Shown here piece by piece: positions 48,612 through 61,904 of a DNA stretch of 64,000 nt. A model generated the notes under the pieces. The model searched no databases. It saw only the letters and a program-made list of their open reading frames with translations, and had not been told where the DNA came from. Position 1 is the stretch's first letter, and each line of letters starts with the position of its first letter. The stretch lies in NCBI GenBank assembly GCA_951217055.1, contig OX578280.1:44519882-44583881 (forward strand), given 5' to 3'. The DNA is from Gerris lacustris (Eukaryota; Arthropoda; Insecta; Hemiptera; Gerridae). The translations under genes and the position numbers were made by a program.

Positions 48612-49093
48612 ACCGAAGGTATCGGAAGCATTGTGATCAGATTGAAGAATGAAATTGGTTTTCTCTCCTAATTCAAATTTTCTTTGACAGAAATGCATTT
48701 CAGACTTCAAGAAATTTTGGTCTCGTGTCTGCTTGTCGGCCTGTCCGTTAACAATTTTGATAACTACTTATCTTAAAAACTGCAATGAAATACATAAAAT
48801 ATGCTTCGATTTGATTATTGGAACCTTCTGTGGCCCATTGTCTCCTTCCACACAAGCACAAACATGTTTTCATTTACAGCTTATATCTTTAAAAGTGTTC
48901 ATCCGTTTTTTAAGAAATTTGAATGGTTTGTGAAAGTAGATCACAAATGGTCCAATATAAATTTCAAACACTTGTGCAAATTCAATATTCTATAAAAATA
49001 AGTGTAACCTCACTGGGAATCGAATCAAATCCGAACCTCCTATAATAATTGATCGCGAGGAAGCTATTTGCCACACAAATTGGCAGACTATTT
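48612..49093 (-). repeat. repeat family A, copy with clear tRNA-like head
   Basis: On plus it starts CTTACCGAAGGTATCGGAAG and passes TGCATTTCAGACTTCAAG and a GTGTCTGCTTGTCGGCCTGT run. On minus the far end begins TGCCAATTTGTGTGGCAAAT and AGCTTCCTCGCG, and about 35 bases later has GATTCGATTCC, a tRNA B box. A and B boxes at this spacing support a tRNA-derived SINE that runs on the minus strand. Confidence 0.65.
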
Positions 49094-49324
49094 TAAGAAA
49101 CATCTATATTTTGAAATTGAAGTTTATCTCATTATATAGAGGATTATAATACTCATTTGACCATTTGTTCAGTGATATGATACGTGGAAGCTATGTGCAA
49201 CTTAAGTTGGCTAGCGTTCATATCAATATGTTACTAAAAGTGTTAAATGTATAAATCTAAAGGAAATAAAACTTTTTACTACTCAACCAAAAATTTAAAA
49301 TGAACTGCAAACTGAAGAAAATAT

Positions 49325-49432
49325 ATGAAGAGAGAGTGAAAGAGTGATAGGAAGGAGCAGGAAAGAGAGAGAAAGTAAGGGGATAAGAAGGAGGAAGAAA
49401 GAGAGTGAGTGAGAGAGAGAGAAAGTTGGGTA
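49325..49432 (+). repeat. GA-rich low-complexity tract
   Basis: Purine-only stretches such as GAAGAGAGAGTGAAAGAGTG. The 78-residue frame that begins in it has no recognisable motif. Confidence 0.85.
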
Positions 49433-49939
49433 ACTGAAGAAAAAGGTTTAACGATAAAATTGGAACGGAGAAGAATCAGGAAGCGATATTTCCTGTCGTC
49501 CTTTTTTAAAAAGAAAGATTTCTCTGGCCAAAAAACCAGAAAAAAAAGAGATTCTCCAGAAAACTCGATAACGCTCTTAAAATATAGGAAGGAAGCTCTA
49601 AAAAAATATTCTCCTTATCTTCGCTTTTTTTTTTTAGTTTTTTAAATTATCATTCATTTTCTGCTCTTTAATAATAATCTTCCAGAGATGTAAGAAGAAA
49701 TAAGAGAAGTAAACGAAATAAAAGAAATTAAAAAAAAAACATAATTAATTAGCTCTTAAAGGAAGTAAAAAAAAGAAAAGATTAAGAATCTTTTCCCTAA
49801 TATTTGTTTTCTTTTAATCAGTTAAAAAAATATGGTGTAAAATAAATAACAGGCAAATCTCGAAAAAAGGAAAGAAAATTATACAATTTAAGGGTGGATA
49901 AATTATTTACAATTGGTTTGATTTTTAATTAAACGACAA

Positions 49940-50096
49940 TGCTTAAATTATAATGTTAAAACAGATTAATGGTGCGGAAGCATCTGCAGATGTAAGCATT
50001 AAAATAGTTAAATTATAATGTTAAATATAATGCTTGAAACATTATGTTAAAACAGATTCGGAAGCATTTGCAGATGTAAGCATTAAAATAGTTCCA
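49940..50096 (+). repeat. tandem duplication, two diverged units
   Basis: ATGTTAAAACAGATT, CGGAAGCATCTGCAGATGTA and AGCATTAAAATAGTT occur twice, about 85 bp apart, with a small indel between AGATT and CGGAAG. Confidence 0.85.
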
Positions 50097-50204
50097 CACG
50101 AAATTTATTAAAGTTTCCTCTGAATGAGTTGCTCCGAGAAGAATATCAAGATGCCAAAATAAACAAGAAAGATATTTTAATGGGAGTTATCTCTCACAGT
50201 ATTA

Positions 50205-50855
50205 TTGTTTTTGCTTTGGTAACAGAAGCTATGTGATCGTTCTGAAGAACAAAATTTTATGTCTCCGATTTCAAAAATTCCAAGATATAAATCCGTTTCA
50301 GACAGGAAACATTTTTGGTTCCGTGTGTGCCTGTCGTTCAATTTTTTCGAAACTCCATAACTTGAAAACTGCTCTTCCGATTTTAATGGAAGTTGGATGT
50401 TAGGTCATAATTAGCCCATTGTTGGTCCCATATAAGTTTCAACCTTCTGCGCATATATGTTTCTCTTCAACTTGCGCACCATGATACATTTTTTTACACT
50501 TCTATCTTCAAAAGTACTCATCTGATTTTATAAAATTTTTGTTTGTCTGAATTATTCCCAGATTATTTTAACCATCTGCGCTCCTTATATTTTGCTAAAT
50601 TGATAAATTCATTCATGTAAAACACTCTGCCAATTAGTGTGGAACATAGATAACTCGCGTCCTACTTCGTATACCTTTTACGGTTTTATGATTTTACAGC
50701 CTATTATTGTGAATGTATTTATTTATTATCCCCCCGAATTTTTTAACACTGTCAAAATTATTTTGATTTTTTACATGAATTATTAAGTTATATAATTTTA
50801 TCAGTATTTAAAGAGCGCAGAAAGTTAAAATTATTCTGGGGCAATTTAAAAAGTG
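50205..50855. repeat. repeat family A, palindromic double copy
   Basis: 50,205-50,640 runs through family A on plus (ATGTGATCGTTCTGAAGAAC, ATCCGTTTCAGACAG, GTGCCTGTCGTTC, ATTAGCCCATTGTTGGTCCC, AACCATCTGCGCTCCTTA). It then meets the tRNA-like head AATTAGTGTGGAACATAG in the opposite orientation. From about 50,800 the sequence reads AAGAGCGCAGAAAGTTAAAA, an inverted copy of its own middle. The unit is thus a partial head-to-head pair. Confidence 0.65.
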
Positions 50856-50883
50856 GACAGCTTACAATGAGATGTATAATGTA

Positions 50884-51018
<135 letters not shown>

Positions 51019-51111
51019 CCCACATATATATATGTATAGACTTTTTTTCTTGCTTTTAGAATATAAGAGAGAGGAGCGAGCGAAAAGAAAGCCCTTCATT
51101 TTTATATTGAA

Positions 51112-51127
51112 GGGGGGGGGGGGGGGG
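51112..51127. repeat. poly-G run, 16 bases
   Basis: Homopolymer. Confidence 0.95.
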
Positions 51128-51328
51128 TCTGAAAAAATAGTAAAGTCTGGTTGCTCCTGGGGCCCTTATCCTTGAGAAATATAAGGATGAAAAGAAAAAA
51201 AGAAAATATAGAAGGAGCTATCCACCGTCAAAAGATTTTTTTTGCTTTTGAACCGCACCAAAAAAAATAATTTTATTCTTTTGATGCTTTTCTTATTTAT
51301 GTAGGCTTTTTTAAAAAAAGTTCTACTT

Positions 51329-51369
51329 ATATATATATATGTATATATATATATACATATATATATATT
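51329..51369. repeat. short interrupted (TA)n array
   Basis: TA units with GTA and CAT interruptions. Confidence 0.9.
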
Positions 51370-51495
51370 GTGCGTGTGTGCAAAAATAAATATTTTTAAA
51401 AAAGAGGGGTGAAGGAGAAAGAGAAAGTAGGTTTTATTTCTTAGGGATCGATGCAGGGTTTCTTGAGGTATAAATGTTTTTCGTTCATATATATA

Positions 51496-52390
<895 letters not shown>

Positions 52391-52610
52391 AGCCGTGTGC
52401 CTTAAGTTACTTGTCTGCTGCACTATAAATGAAACGAAGGCTGCACGAGATCGTGGGTGTAATCCCGCCCCTCGGTGCTCTGATTTACATGCTCACTAAT
52501 GATCACACAATACTCGCTTACGGTTGGTACTACATACAGGGGTATGATTTGTGAAGTGGCTGGAATTCTTTAACGCGAGAATTGTAAAATTGGGACTAAT
52601 TTGACGTAAC
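52391..52610 (+). repeat. possible tRNA-derived SINE
   Basis: TAGCCGTGTGCCTTAAGTTA could be an A box region. GTGGGTGTAATCCCGCC, about 60 bases later, looks like a decayed B box (GGGTTCAATCCC type). The body contains TTTGTGAAGTGGCTGG, similar to GTGAAGTGGCGAC in the 5S-like SINE at 40.8 kb. Confidence 0.45.
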
Positions 52611-52777
52611 TGCTAGGTTCGAACAAATGGTACTACCTCGCCGTCAATCTCTAGGTGTTTTTTAGTGTTGTTGAAAATTGAACTTACCAAATGTTTAGTT
52701 ATCATCAGGAAATTACTGTTATCAATTAATCAAATATAAAACAATTTTTTAAGTTATTTTTTAATCTTTTTTTTTTA

Positions 52778-53191
52778 ATTGAAGCGAGTGTAAGCGAGCT
52801 TCTTACATTCAACAAACTATGCATCTCGTCTGACTGTCTGTCTGTCAGTAACGTTTACGTGTCCGACGATAACTTGAGTAAAAGTTGACCGATTTAGTTG
52901 AAATTTGGAATACATGTTCCTCTTACTAATACTCAGACTAAATTCGTTGGACAGCGTGATCCGTCCAAGAGTTCGCGGGCATCGCTTGCGTAAACGAGAG
53001 GTTCAAAAATTAAATTGGAATTTCAGGACGGGAAAAGATTCTATCATTATTTATTCGATGAGACGAACATTTTTTTTACTACTAGCCGCTGCACTACTAC
53101 TATACCCATTATCTATCAACTCATCATGATTCATGTTGATCTATTTTTTTCAATATTCAATACATATTTATTACTATACGCTCGCTTCAAT
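52778..53191. mobile_element. possible TIR element, 414 bp, with GTCTGTC module
   Basis: The left end ATTGAAGCGAGTGTA and the right end TACGCTCGCTTCAAT are inverted copies with one mismatch. Inside are GACTGTCTGTCTGTCAG (52,829) and, 55 bp on, GACCGATTTAGTTGAAATTTGG. No transposase and no clear target duplication. Confidence 0.45.
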
Positions 53192-53194
53192 GAT

Positions 53195-54340
53195 AGAGCC
53201 ACGCGATGCCTAGTTATTTAGTTGCTACTGGTTCACTATTGCATTTTTTCCCTCTTTGGGTAATTCTCAAGCTATTGGGTGGTTACTAGCTTGAGATTAA
53301 GCCAAGGACGAGGTCAACCAATCACAAAAAAAACTAAACATTTTAATTACTTTTACACTCAACGACTGAAGAATTAAAGATCTAGTTTTGCTTAAGAGGG
53401 ATAATTTTATGAATGGATAAATCTCAACTTTTAGGATTGGTGGATTATTAACCAAGGGATTAAACCAATTTGAGATGCGGTCTAAACCGGAAGATCTAGA
53501 TAGAACTATCAGTGGTTTTCTCGTGCCTTGTATACTAAATCTCTTGTTGCTGAACTCGAATCGTTGAAGTAGGGTTCTTCATCATCGTATCAAGGGACGT
53601 CACGAGTTACCCTTGTAAAATCCATCCCTCAGCTTCTTCCGTTCTCTTAAGCATCTCTTATGCAGCCTTTTAAGGACCTTCTTACCAAGGCCAGCTCAAG
53701 CGGAAGCAATCCTTTCCCTTGAAAATATCCCCTCCTCTTTAGCTTTTACACGCGAAAATTTCATATCCCTTTTGCTCATGGAAAATCCGACGGTTTTCCC
53801 CCTGCTCCCCTTCCTTCTCCGCCTCATTATTTGGTATTAATTTCAAAACAATACCTGGGTAAATAAGGGTAAAGGAGGGGAAGGAATAATGTATAACAGT
53901 AGACAACAATGAAGGGCTCAGTAACGAGCTCGGGAAATGAAGGAAAACCCCTTAAGAGGCTAAGAAAAGGCCCTTTTCCTCAGTTTTATGTTTTAAAATA
54001 CAGTTTCCTTTTCTCCTTCCTATGTTGTGTTTCAAGAAGAATGGGTGTAAAGGTTGTTATATATAGAATATACCTTAAGTTGTTAAAGGTTAGACTTGGT
54101 AGACAATGCTTGGAGGCTAGTTGGTTGCATCAACGGCTAATAACTCGTATACAATGGTTAATTTACGTCGCAAGAGGGCGAGAAGGGGACGTTCCTCTTC
54201 CCGAAGGCCTGAAACAACTCGAAAAGTTTGTAAATGTTATGGGGCTCTTTTAAGAAGTACCCCTACTCTTATATTTTCTTGTCTCCTACTTTTTCATGAT
54301 GGTTGTTTTGTTGGTGATTTTCATGATGGATGATACTAAC
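53195..54340. other. stretch without a supported gene
   Basis: CTCAAGCTA and TAGCTTGAG form a 9-bp hairpin at 53,267-53,296. Open frames of 70-114 residues near 53,909-54,333 overlap each other in different frames and have no recognisable motif. Confidence 0.45.
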
Positions 54341-54344
54341 ACCG

Positions 54345-54435
54345 TCATCCATTACATATTATATAGTTGTATAAGCCCTTTGGCAGGCCTAGGCCCTCCA
54401 CGGCCTAAAGGGCCACAGTTTTTTATTTTTTGTTG
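54345..54435 (+). repeat. retroposon tail fragment
   Basis: GTCATCCATTACATATTATA and GTATAAGCCCTTTGGCAGGC match the tail of the 5S-like SINE (about 40,880-40,960), including AGGGCCACAGTTTTTTA near the end. The upstream part does not resemble 5S or tRNA, so this may be the partner LINE or a different SINE. Confidence 0.7.
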
Positions 54436-54987
54436 GCCATAATGAGATATGAATATTGTTACAAGTTAGAAACTTTCCCAATTGAGTTATCTACGAATAC
54501 ATTGTCCAAGTTTTTTACGTTTAACATCAACTACGTGTAAAAATAAAATAAACTCAATAATTCTTTTTTTTCGACATTCGTGTGTGTTAAATTTCGTCAA
54601 AATGATTTTCTTAATTAGTGTGTTTTCCCACGCGCAAGTTAACTTATTATTGTAGAACCTATTAACATTTAATAAAATCTATATTTCGTATTATAATGGA
54701 AGTTTTATAATCATGTTTGTGAGAGAAGGTCCGAATATCTAAGAAACAATTCAATGAACAAAGTATTCCAATTAAGAAAGTTGAATAATTAATAAATGTC
54801 CAATTAATGTTGAAATATACATATAATATAATACATCATTAGAGTTTTATGAACCATTCAAATTAGCCTTAAGATTTTCCCTCATAAATGCAGACTAAAT
54901 AATATAATTTTACTGACTGAACAACAAGACATCTGTTTATTTTTGTGCTATTTTTTTTCATTATTAGTGCAACTCTAGTTCTTCCGT

Positions 54988-55105
54988 GAGTAGGGGCAAA
55001 CCTTTTACATCAATATACCTAAGTGGAGCCATAAAACTGATTCCTATGTACCTGAGTAGGGCACAGACCTGTTATCTTAATATACCTAAGTGGGGCATAA
55101 AACAA
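54988..55105 (+). repeat. 66-bp tandem duplication
   Basis: GAGTAGGG(G)CA, ACAT/ATCTTAATATACC and TAAGTGG(A/G)GC..ATAAAAC occur twice with starts at 54,988 and 55,054. Confidence 0.85.
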
Positions 55106-55202
55106 ATAATGGCTTTAATAAAATAAGCATTATTTTACTGGGTTCTCCACGGTTTATGCCTATGCCTATTTACCAGCAGATAAATAAATGTAATGTATAT
55201 AA

Positions 55203-55216
55203 GTGTGTGTGTGTGT

Positions 55217-55287
<71 letters not shown>
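55203..55287. repeat. compound (GT)n(TA)n microsatellite
   Basis: GT to about 55,218 and TA to 55,287, with one interruption near 55,277. Confidence 0.97.
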
Positions 55288-55289
<2 letters not shown>

Positions 55290-56330
55290 GTGATTTGGTA
55301 GCAAATGAATCTATCTATAATAATTTTACTTAGTAAGACCAATTTCTTTGAATACTTTAGATGGCCTTATTAAATGCAAAACGTTGATGTGATTTTTTTA
55401 AAAATTTGTTTCCTTTTGGCCACATCTCCTGAATTTTGCATTCAATCCTCTATTATTTAATTGTTTCATTTCTTTATTAAATTAGCCATTCTCAGAGTTA
55501 CTTTTATCTAATAAAATTTGCTCAAAAAGAAAGCGACGAAACTAAGCTTTATGTTGGAAATATTATTTTTACTTTATTATTGTTGAGCTCGAGTTATTTT
55601 ATGTTTCATTCTTGAGAGTTCATTTTTCTTCTTTTTTACTTCTCTCTATTGCGTGTTCTTTTTTTGAGAATCTTGGTCATGTAACGTGTTCTCGTAAAAA
55701 ATTGTTGCCTTCCCCCACCCCCTTTCTCATCCCTTAGTCCATCCTACCCAATCTTCTTTTTCTTTTTTTTACTTCTTCTCTAGGAGTTGGTATTGTGTTA
55801 TTCACTGTTTTGTATTCCCGTGGAGTTAGGGGTGTTCCGACGCCCATGTCCGACTGTCCCTTTTCTCCCTCCACTTGAAGGGTCTTGCCCAAAACCTCTT
55901 GTACCCTCGTAGAGAAAAGACCCTTAAAACTCCGAGCAGGACAAGGGGACGTCCACCCTGACTTTATTGACTTCTTCTCAGACCTTCCACCACCTTCCGA
56001 AAAAATAACTCCTTGCTTCTTCCCCCAGAATTCCGTTTCTCTCATCCCTTTCTCCTTGTATCCATTCGTCTAGTACTACCTTGACGAAAATTACCTCATT
56101 ATTTACATTCCTACGTTTCTACAACCCCTCCACGTTGCTTTCCTTTCCAATTTTTCATCCAATCCTCTTTAAAAAAAGGAAGTTATTTATACTAATGGAA
56201 ATACACTGTACTTTGGTAAAAGGTAAAATATCGATCGACACATTAAAGAAAAGAAAAAAAGGAAATCCCCCTCTTTAGTATTATACATGTTGTTACCTGC
56301 TTTTATCTATATTCAAAAGGGGAAAAATAG
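55290..56330. other. stretch without a supported gene
   Basis: 55,740-56,060 has antiparallel open frames of 103 and 62 residues in a more GC-balanced part. No recognisable motif, so I do not call either. Confidence 0.4.
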
Positions 56331-56344
56331 TCTAGGATTAAACA

Positions 56345-56660
56345 TGTCTCATGGATTTCACGTTTTGAGGTCTCCTGAGTCCGGAAAAGGTGTTTTTAAA
56401 ACATGTACATAATATAATTTCTAGGTTAGCAACACATTTTTTTAGTTTCTTTACCCTCAATTCTTATATCTATTTTTATTCAGTTTATAACTCACCACTA
56501 CCTGATATTGTATACTTTTTTGGGTCCGTAGGAAAAACCAAGGACCCTTATTCTTTCCTGCGTGTGTCTGTCTGTCCGTCCTTCTGTCGCCTGCTCTCAC
56601 GGTGACAACTTTTGTCCGATCATTTTGAAATTTGGCATATATGTGTATAGTACCTACCCA
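56345..56660 (+). repeat. family B-like start and GTCTGTC module
   Basis: GATTTCACGTTTTGAGGTCT and CCTGAGTCCGG resemble family B. GTGTGTCTGTCTGTCCGTCC (56,560) and, 45 bp on, TCCGATCATTTTGAAATTTG and GCATATATG form the two-part module in its cleanest state. Confidence 0.55.
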
Positions 56661-56947
56661 TACATTTTAAAAATATAGCGACTTAAAAAAATAAGGGTAA
56701 AAATACTTATGGGTTAAAAATAATTGATTTTTTTGGAGACCGTGTGGGTTATCATATTAAAGGGTACGTCGAGCTGATTATAAAAATATATAATTTATTG
56801 GTTCTAAGCTTTGATAGGGTGAGAGTAGGCGAGGAGTTTGAAGTTTGTTTGATAAGTGCCCCCCCCCCCTTCTATCTCGCTTATGTAAAGTGCGAAAATT
56901 CCGAAACAATTCCGGAACATTTTTCGACCAATAGTAAAGATACTACA

Positions 56948-56973
56948 TTTTTTTTTTTTTTTTTTTTTTTTTT
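56948..56973. repeat. poly-T run, 26 bases
   Basis: Homopolymer. Confidence 0.95.
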
Positions 56974-57239
56974 GACAAAATGCGTTTTTCTTTATAATTA
57001 TGCTCTTTTGGATGTATTTATATGTTTATAGTCCGGTTCACTGGCAAAAAAATACTTTATCAGAAGTTTGTTATATGTTTTGAGAATATTAGACATATAG
57101 TTGTTCAAAGTAGGCTTTCTAGCATTAAAAAAACACTATCTATAGGTATTACATATTTAAACAATACTGTGTTGCCTACGGACCCTCGCTGTGTGCTGAC
57201 TAGCTCACACTTGACCTGTTTATTATTAAATTATATTAA

Positions 57240-57400
57240 AATTTGGTTACCAATGCGCGAATTTCATATATTATAATTTGGTTACGATGGATCACCGTGT
57301 CATCCATTAAATACATGTTTTTATTTATATTCCTGTTCCTTCCTCGTGATGTTGCATCACGGATTATTATGAATATTATTTTTTTTTACAATTTTAAAAT
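57240..57400 (+). repeat. diverged retroposon tail, weak
   Basis: GTGTCATCCATTAAATACAT recalls the GTCATCCATT start of the tails at 40.9 and 54.3 kb, and the block ends in ATTATTATGAATATTATT. The middle does not match. Confidence 0.3.
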
Positions 57401-57496
57401 TTACTGATAACTCTAAATAGGTTACATAATAACGTAAACAACTTTATCGGTTAAACTTCTTAGGGTAACAAAAGATATTTTATCCCTCTTTCTCTT

Positions 57497-58920
<1,424 letters not shown>

Positions 58921-58924
58921 ATTT

Positions 58925-59275
58925 TTACTTTCTCATATGAGAGAAAGTATTATGAGAGAGTATTACGCGTGGAGCCTAAACTACTTGGCCTTAGACATAA
59001 TTTGATGTAATTTGTAACTGTAAAAACGTAAAAAAAATTATTTCTCGTAAACGGTTCCGACAATACTGATTAAACAATTCTGAAATGTAGTCCATTTAAA
59101 TGTAATCCATTTAAATACGAATCTATCGATATAAGCCGTTTTCCCGGGAAAATCTAGTTCTTGAGAAAATTGCTTTATACGCGGACGGTGAGAGGCCGGG
59201 TTCAAATTCCCGCCGAGGAGAAGTTATTTTTATGATACATTTTGATAAAATGTTCAATAATAATTAAATGTACTT
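58925..59275 (+). repeat. repeat family B, copy with hairpin start and tRNA-like B box
   Basis: It begins with the near-perfect hairpin TTTACTTTCTCATATGAGAG (continuing AAAGTA), then AGTATTACGCGTGGAGCC, TCTCGTAAACGGTTCCGACA and AAGCCGTTTTCCCGGGAAAA. GGGTTCAAATTCCCGCC (59,198-59,214) fits a tRNA B box, and TTTTATGATACATTTTGATA follows. Compare 28,128-28,420 on minus. Confidence 0.65.
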
Positions 59276-59279
59276 ACGA

Positions 59280-61195
59280 AAACAAGCCAATTAATACATG
59301 GAAAACACTAGGCTATGTAATTATAAACTCGTATATGAGAATGTTAGTCTGAGTTGTCTCGGACTGATTTTTATTGTTAAATATTGGTGTTATTCAATGT
59401 GGGTAAAAATTACCTCACTTTATCTTTCGCCTTCATAAAGTGGAAAATAATAACTTCTTTGGTTGTGTACGTCTAGGCTTGTACAGTTTAATAGAATATA
59501 GAGAGATTTAGAAAGGTTAATGCTCTTTGAACCTTAAAAAGTGCTTTTTTAAGGATACGTGATGTAAAGTCAGCCATATTAGATTCAAACTATTTCCTGC
59601 AGCTCTTAATCAGTTTGTGTTAGGTTGGCGTGGTTTGCCCACATTTCCACGCTATCTCCTACCCTCTTTTCCATTTCTTCCCTTAATAGTCGAAGCTTCC
59701 CTGTCGGTTGGATTTATCGCTTCACGAGTTTACCCAGATTTTCAAGGGATAAAAGAAAAGAAGGGGAGAGTTTTTGTAGGGTGGTATAAAGTAAAAAAAA
59801 TAAAACAAATTAAAAAAGAAGATTTGGACCTTTTAAAGTTTATATCCTGTAATGCTTTTTCCAAAAACCCTGCTTCTTTTTGAATGATGAAATATGTCGA
59901 ATTATTCAAGAGAAATTTTTCGGATGTGAAATGAGTTTCTGTTTCCTCCCACTATAATTTGTCAGGTTTTATGTAAATCCAAAGGCAAAACAACTGAGTC
60001 TAGGTCTTTAGGATGTCATTATCATGATTTTGAACGGTTATCATTTTGGAAAGGGCCTACAATGGTTTACGGAGTTTCGAAGCGATTTAACCTGGGTCGA
60101 AGTTTTGATCCTCCTGTGATCTCTTGTGGGGGATCGCGTCAATCCTGAAGGGAGAGTTGGAATTGCGTGGACCTATCACAAAACGACCTTAGGCTCCCGG
60201 TCTAATCGCTTCCGTCCAATAATCTCTCCTCTCCAACAACCCCTTTTTGAATCGTAATTATTTCCTGAATTTGCCATGATCGCTCTCTCTTCTCTCTCTG
60301 TCTCTCGAAGTCCCCCTTTTCTAATGATGAAAATCGGAATGAGAATGATGATTAGAGATGAATTTCATCCGGGTCTTTTCTCTCCCTGACCCGGGGTTAT
60401 TATCTCTCGTCTACCGGCTTTAAGAGATTTTACCGTAAAACACAAACAATTAGACTTATCACATAATTCGTAACTTGATAGAAAGAGAAAAGATCTCCTC
60501 TTGGTTTATTTTTATAATACGTCGGGCTTCAGTATTTTAAATCGTAACTTATGTTTTATAAAAAGATAGAAAACAATTATGTAATTGATTGAAAGTTTTT
60601 TTTCTTTTTTGCTAAATTTTGGGGAGTGAACAAACAAAACAAAAAATTGTGCAACATCTAAGTAGCATGTCACGACAGAATGCATGGAATTTTTCCTATA
60701 ACACGTGAAATAACACGTGTAGTTACCTTAATAATAGATTCACAAATATTTTACTTTCCCGATTAAATCCGCCAAATATCGAATGGATAGTTATATTTTA
60801 TCCAAATTCCGTTCTCTCTTAGGTCGTTCGAGTTCACATCATCAATGCTGTTAACAGGGATAACGATTAACTTGACATAGAGTCGCATTGGAGAGTGCAA
60901 CTTTTTTTGTTCATTATTTGGATAAATTAACGATTTATGATGTTATTATCAATGCTTAACCCCCATTTCGTCCAACGAGTGATTGCAAATTTATGTTTTT
61001 AAGGAAAAGTGACGAAGGAATGTTATTCATTTTTATGAGTTACATTTAATGAAACTTCATTACAAAGTTATGTTTTGCTTCATGGTATATATTTGGTTAA
61101 TATTGTCGTATATTCTTATTACATTTGCATGAAAAATCGATTGCCATTTATTAAAGGTAATGAAATTAAATCGCGTGATGCATTAATTATAGTAG
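59280..61195. other. less repetitive stretch without a supported gene
   Basis: No TA arrays. Pyrimidine-rich tracts near 60,230-60,310. An 88-residue frame at 59,617 begins hydrophobic but has no recognisable domain or support for being translated. Confidence 0.45.
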
Positions 61196-61199
61196 AATG

Positions 61200-61900
61200 A
61201 TGAAGGGTTCCGATGAGAGGGGAGATGCTTACGAGTGGAATGGGTTTGGGGAGACTAAGTTATGGAATGTGAGGTACGATGTGTCTATAGTCTCCCATCT
61301 GAATGGCATCGCTTTTGGTTATTAACCCTGCATTACAACCCCTTCTGCGAATGTACAGATAGGAGGATTCAATGTATCGGGTGTGCCGTTATATCGGTCT
61401 GCAGACGAACAGTTACCGCGATACAGTCACATCGAGGGACGCTGCATACCTCGAAGGGTAGGTAACGTTTTAAAGCTAAAACCCACGTACACACAAAAGG
61501 GAACTTGACTACGTTGTCTTGAAAAGCATTAAAGCACCTAGTGTGATGTAACCTTGACGCTAGTGTGTCCAAAGAGATTAACAGAGGTAATTACAGCTTC
61601 CCACGGGGGAGAAGCTGCTAATCTGGTCCCCTGCAGAACCTACGCTCTGCTGGGAGCTGCAGATAAACTGCTTACGGTAACAACAATGGAGACCGGTCCT
61701 CCCCTCGTCCTCTATACACCCGCCACTACACGGCCTCCCCGCTCCTTAAAACACATACTGGCCTGTAATCCAGTCGACACTTGCTGACCGTTCACCTATA
61801 ACCCACTGCATAAATCCCAAATTTATCTCTCCAAAACACCGGACCCCACACCAGTCGAATCTTCTCTCACGTAATGCCCCTTATGTAGAGAAATGTATAA
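61200..61900. other. GC-balanced island, unidentified
   Basis: The most evenly composed stretch of the window. Three short frames (67, 67 and 77 residues, both strands) lie in it, none with a recognisable motif. It could hold a conserved non-coding element or a small exon; I cannot decide from the sequence alone. Confidence 0.35.
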
Positions 61901-61904
61901 AGCC

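Noticed and set aside
53040..53130. Frame with a hydrophobic AAALLLYPLSI-like stretch considered as a mitochondrial insertion
   Set aside because: No neighbouring mitochondrial sequence was recognised, and it lies inside a repeat carrying the GTCTGTC module.
55734..56073. Antiparallel frames of 103 and 62 residues
   Set aside because: They overlap on opposite strands, have no recognisable motif, and nothing in their surroundings supports an exon.
59190..59220. Functional tRNA gene suggested by GGGTTCAAATTCCC
   Set aside because: No cloverleaf could be folded; the B box lies within a family B repeat.
61262..61787. Three short frames in the GC-balanced island
   Set aside because: Short, on both strands and without recognisable domains; reported as an unidentified island instead of genes.
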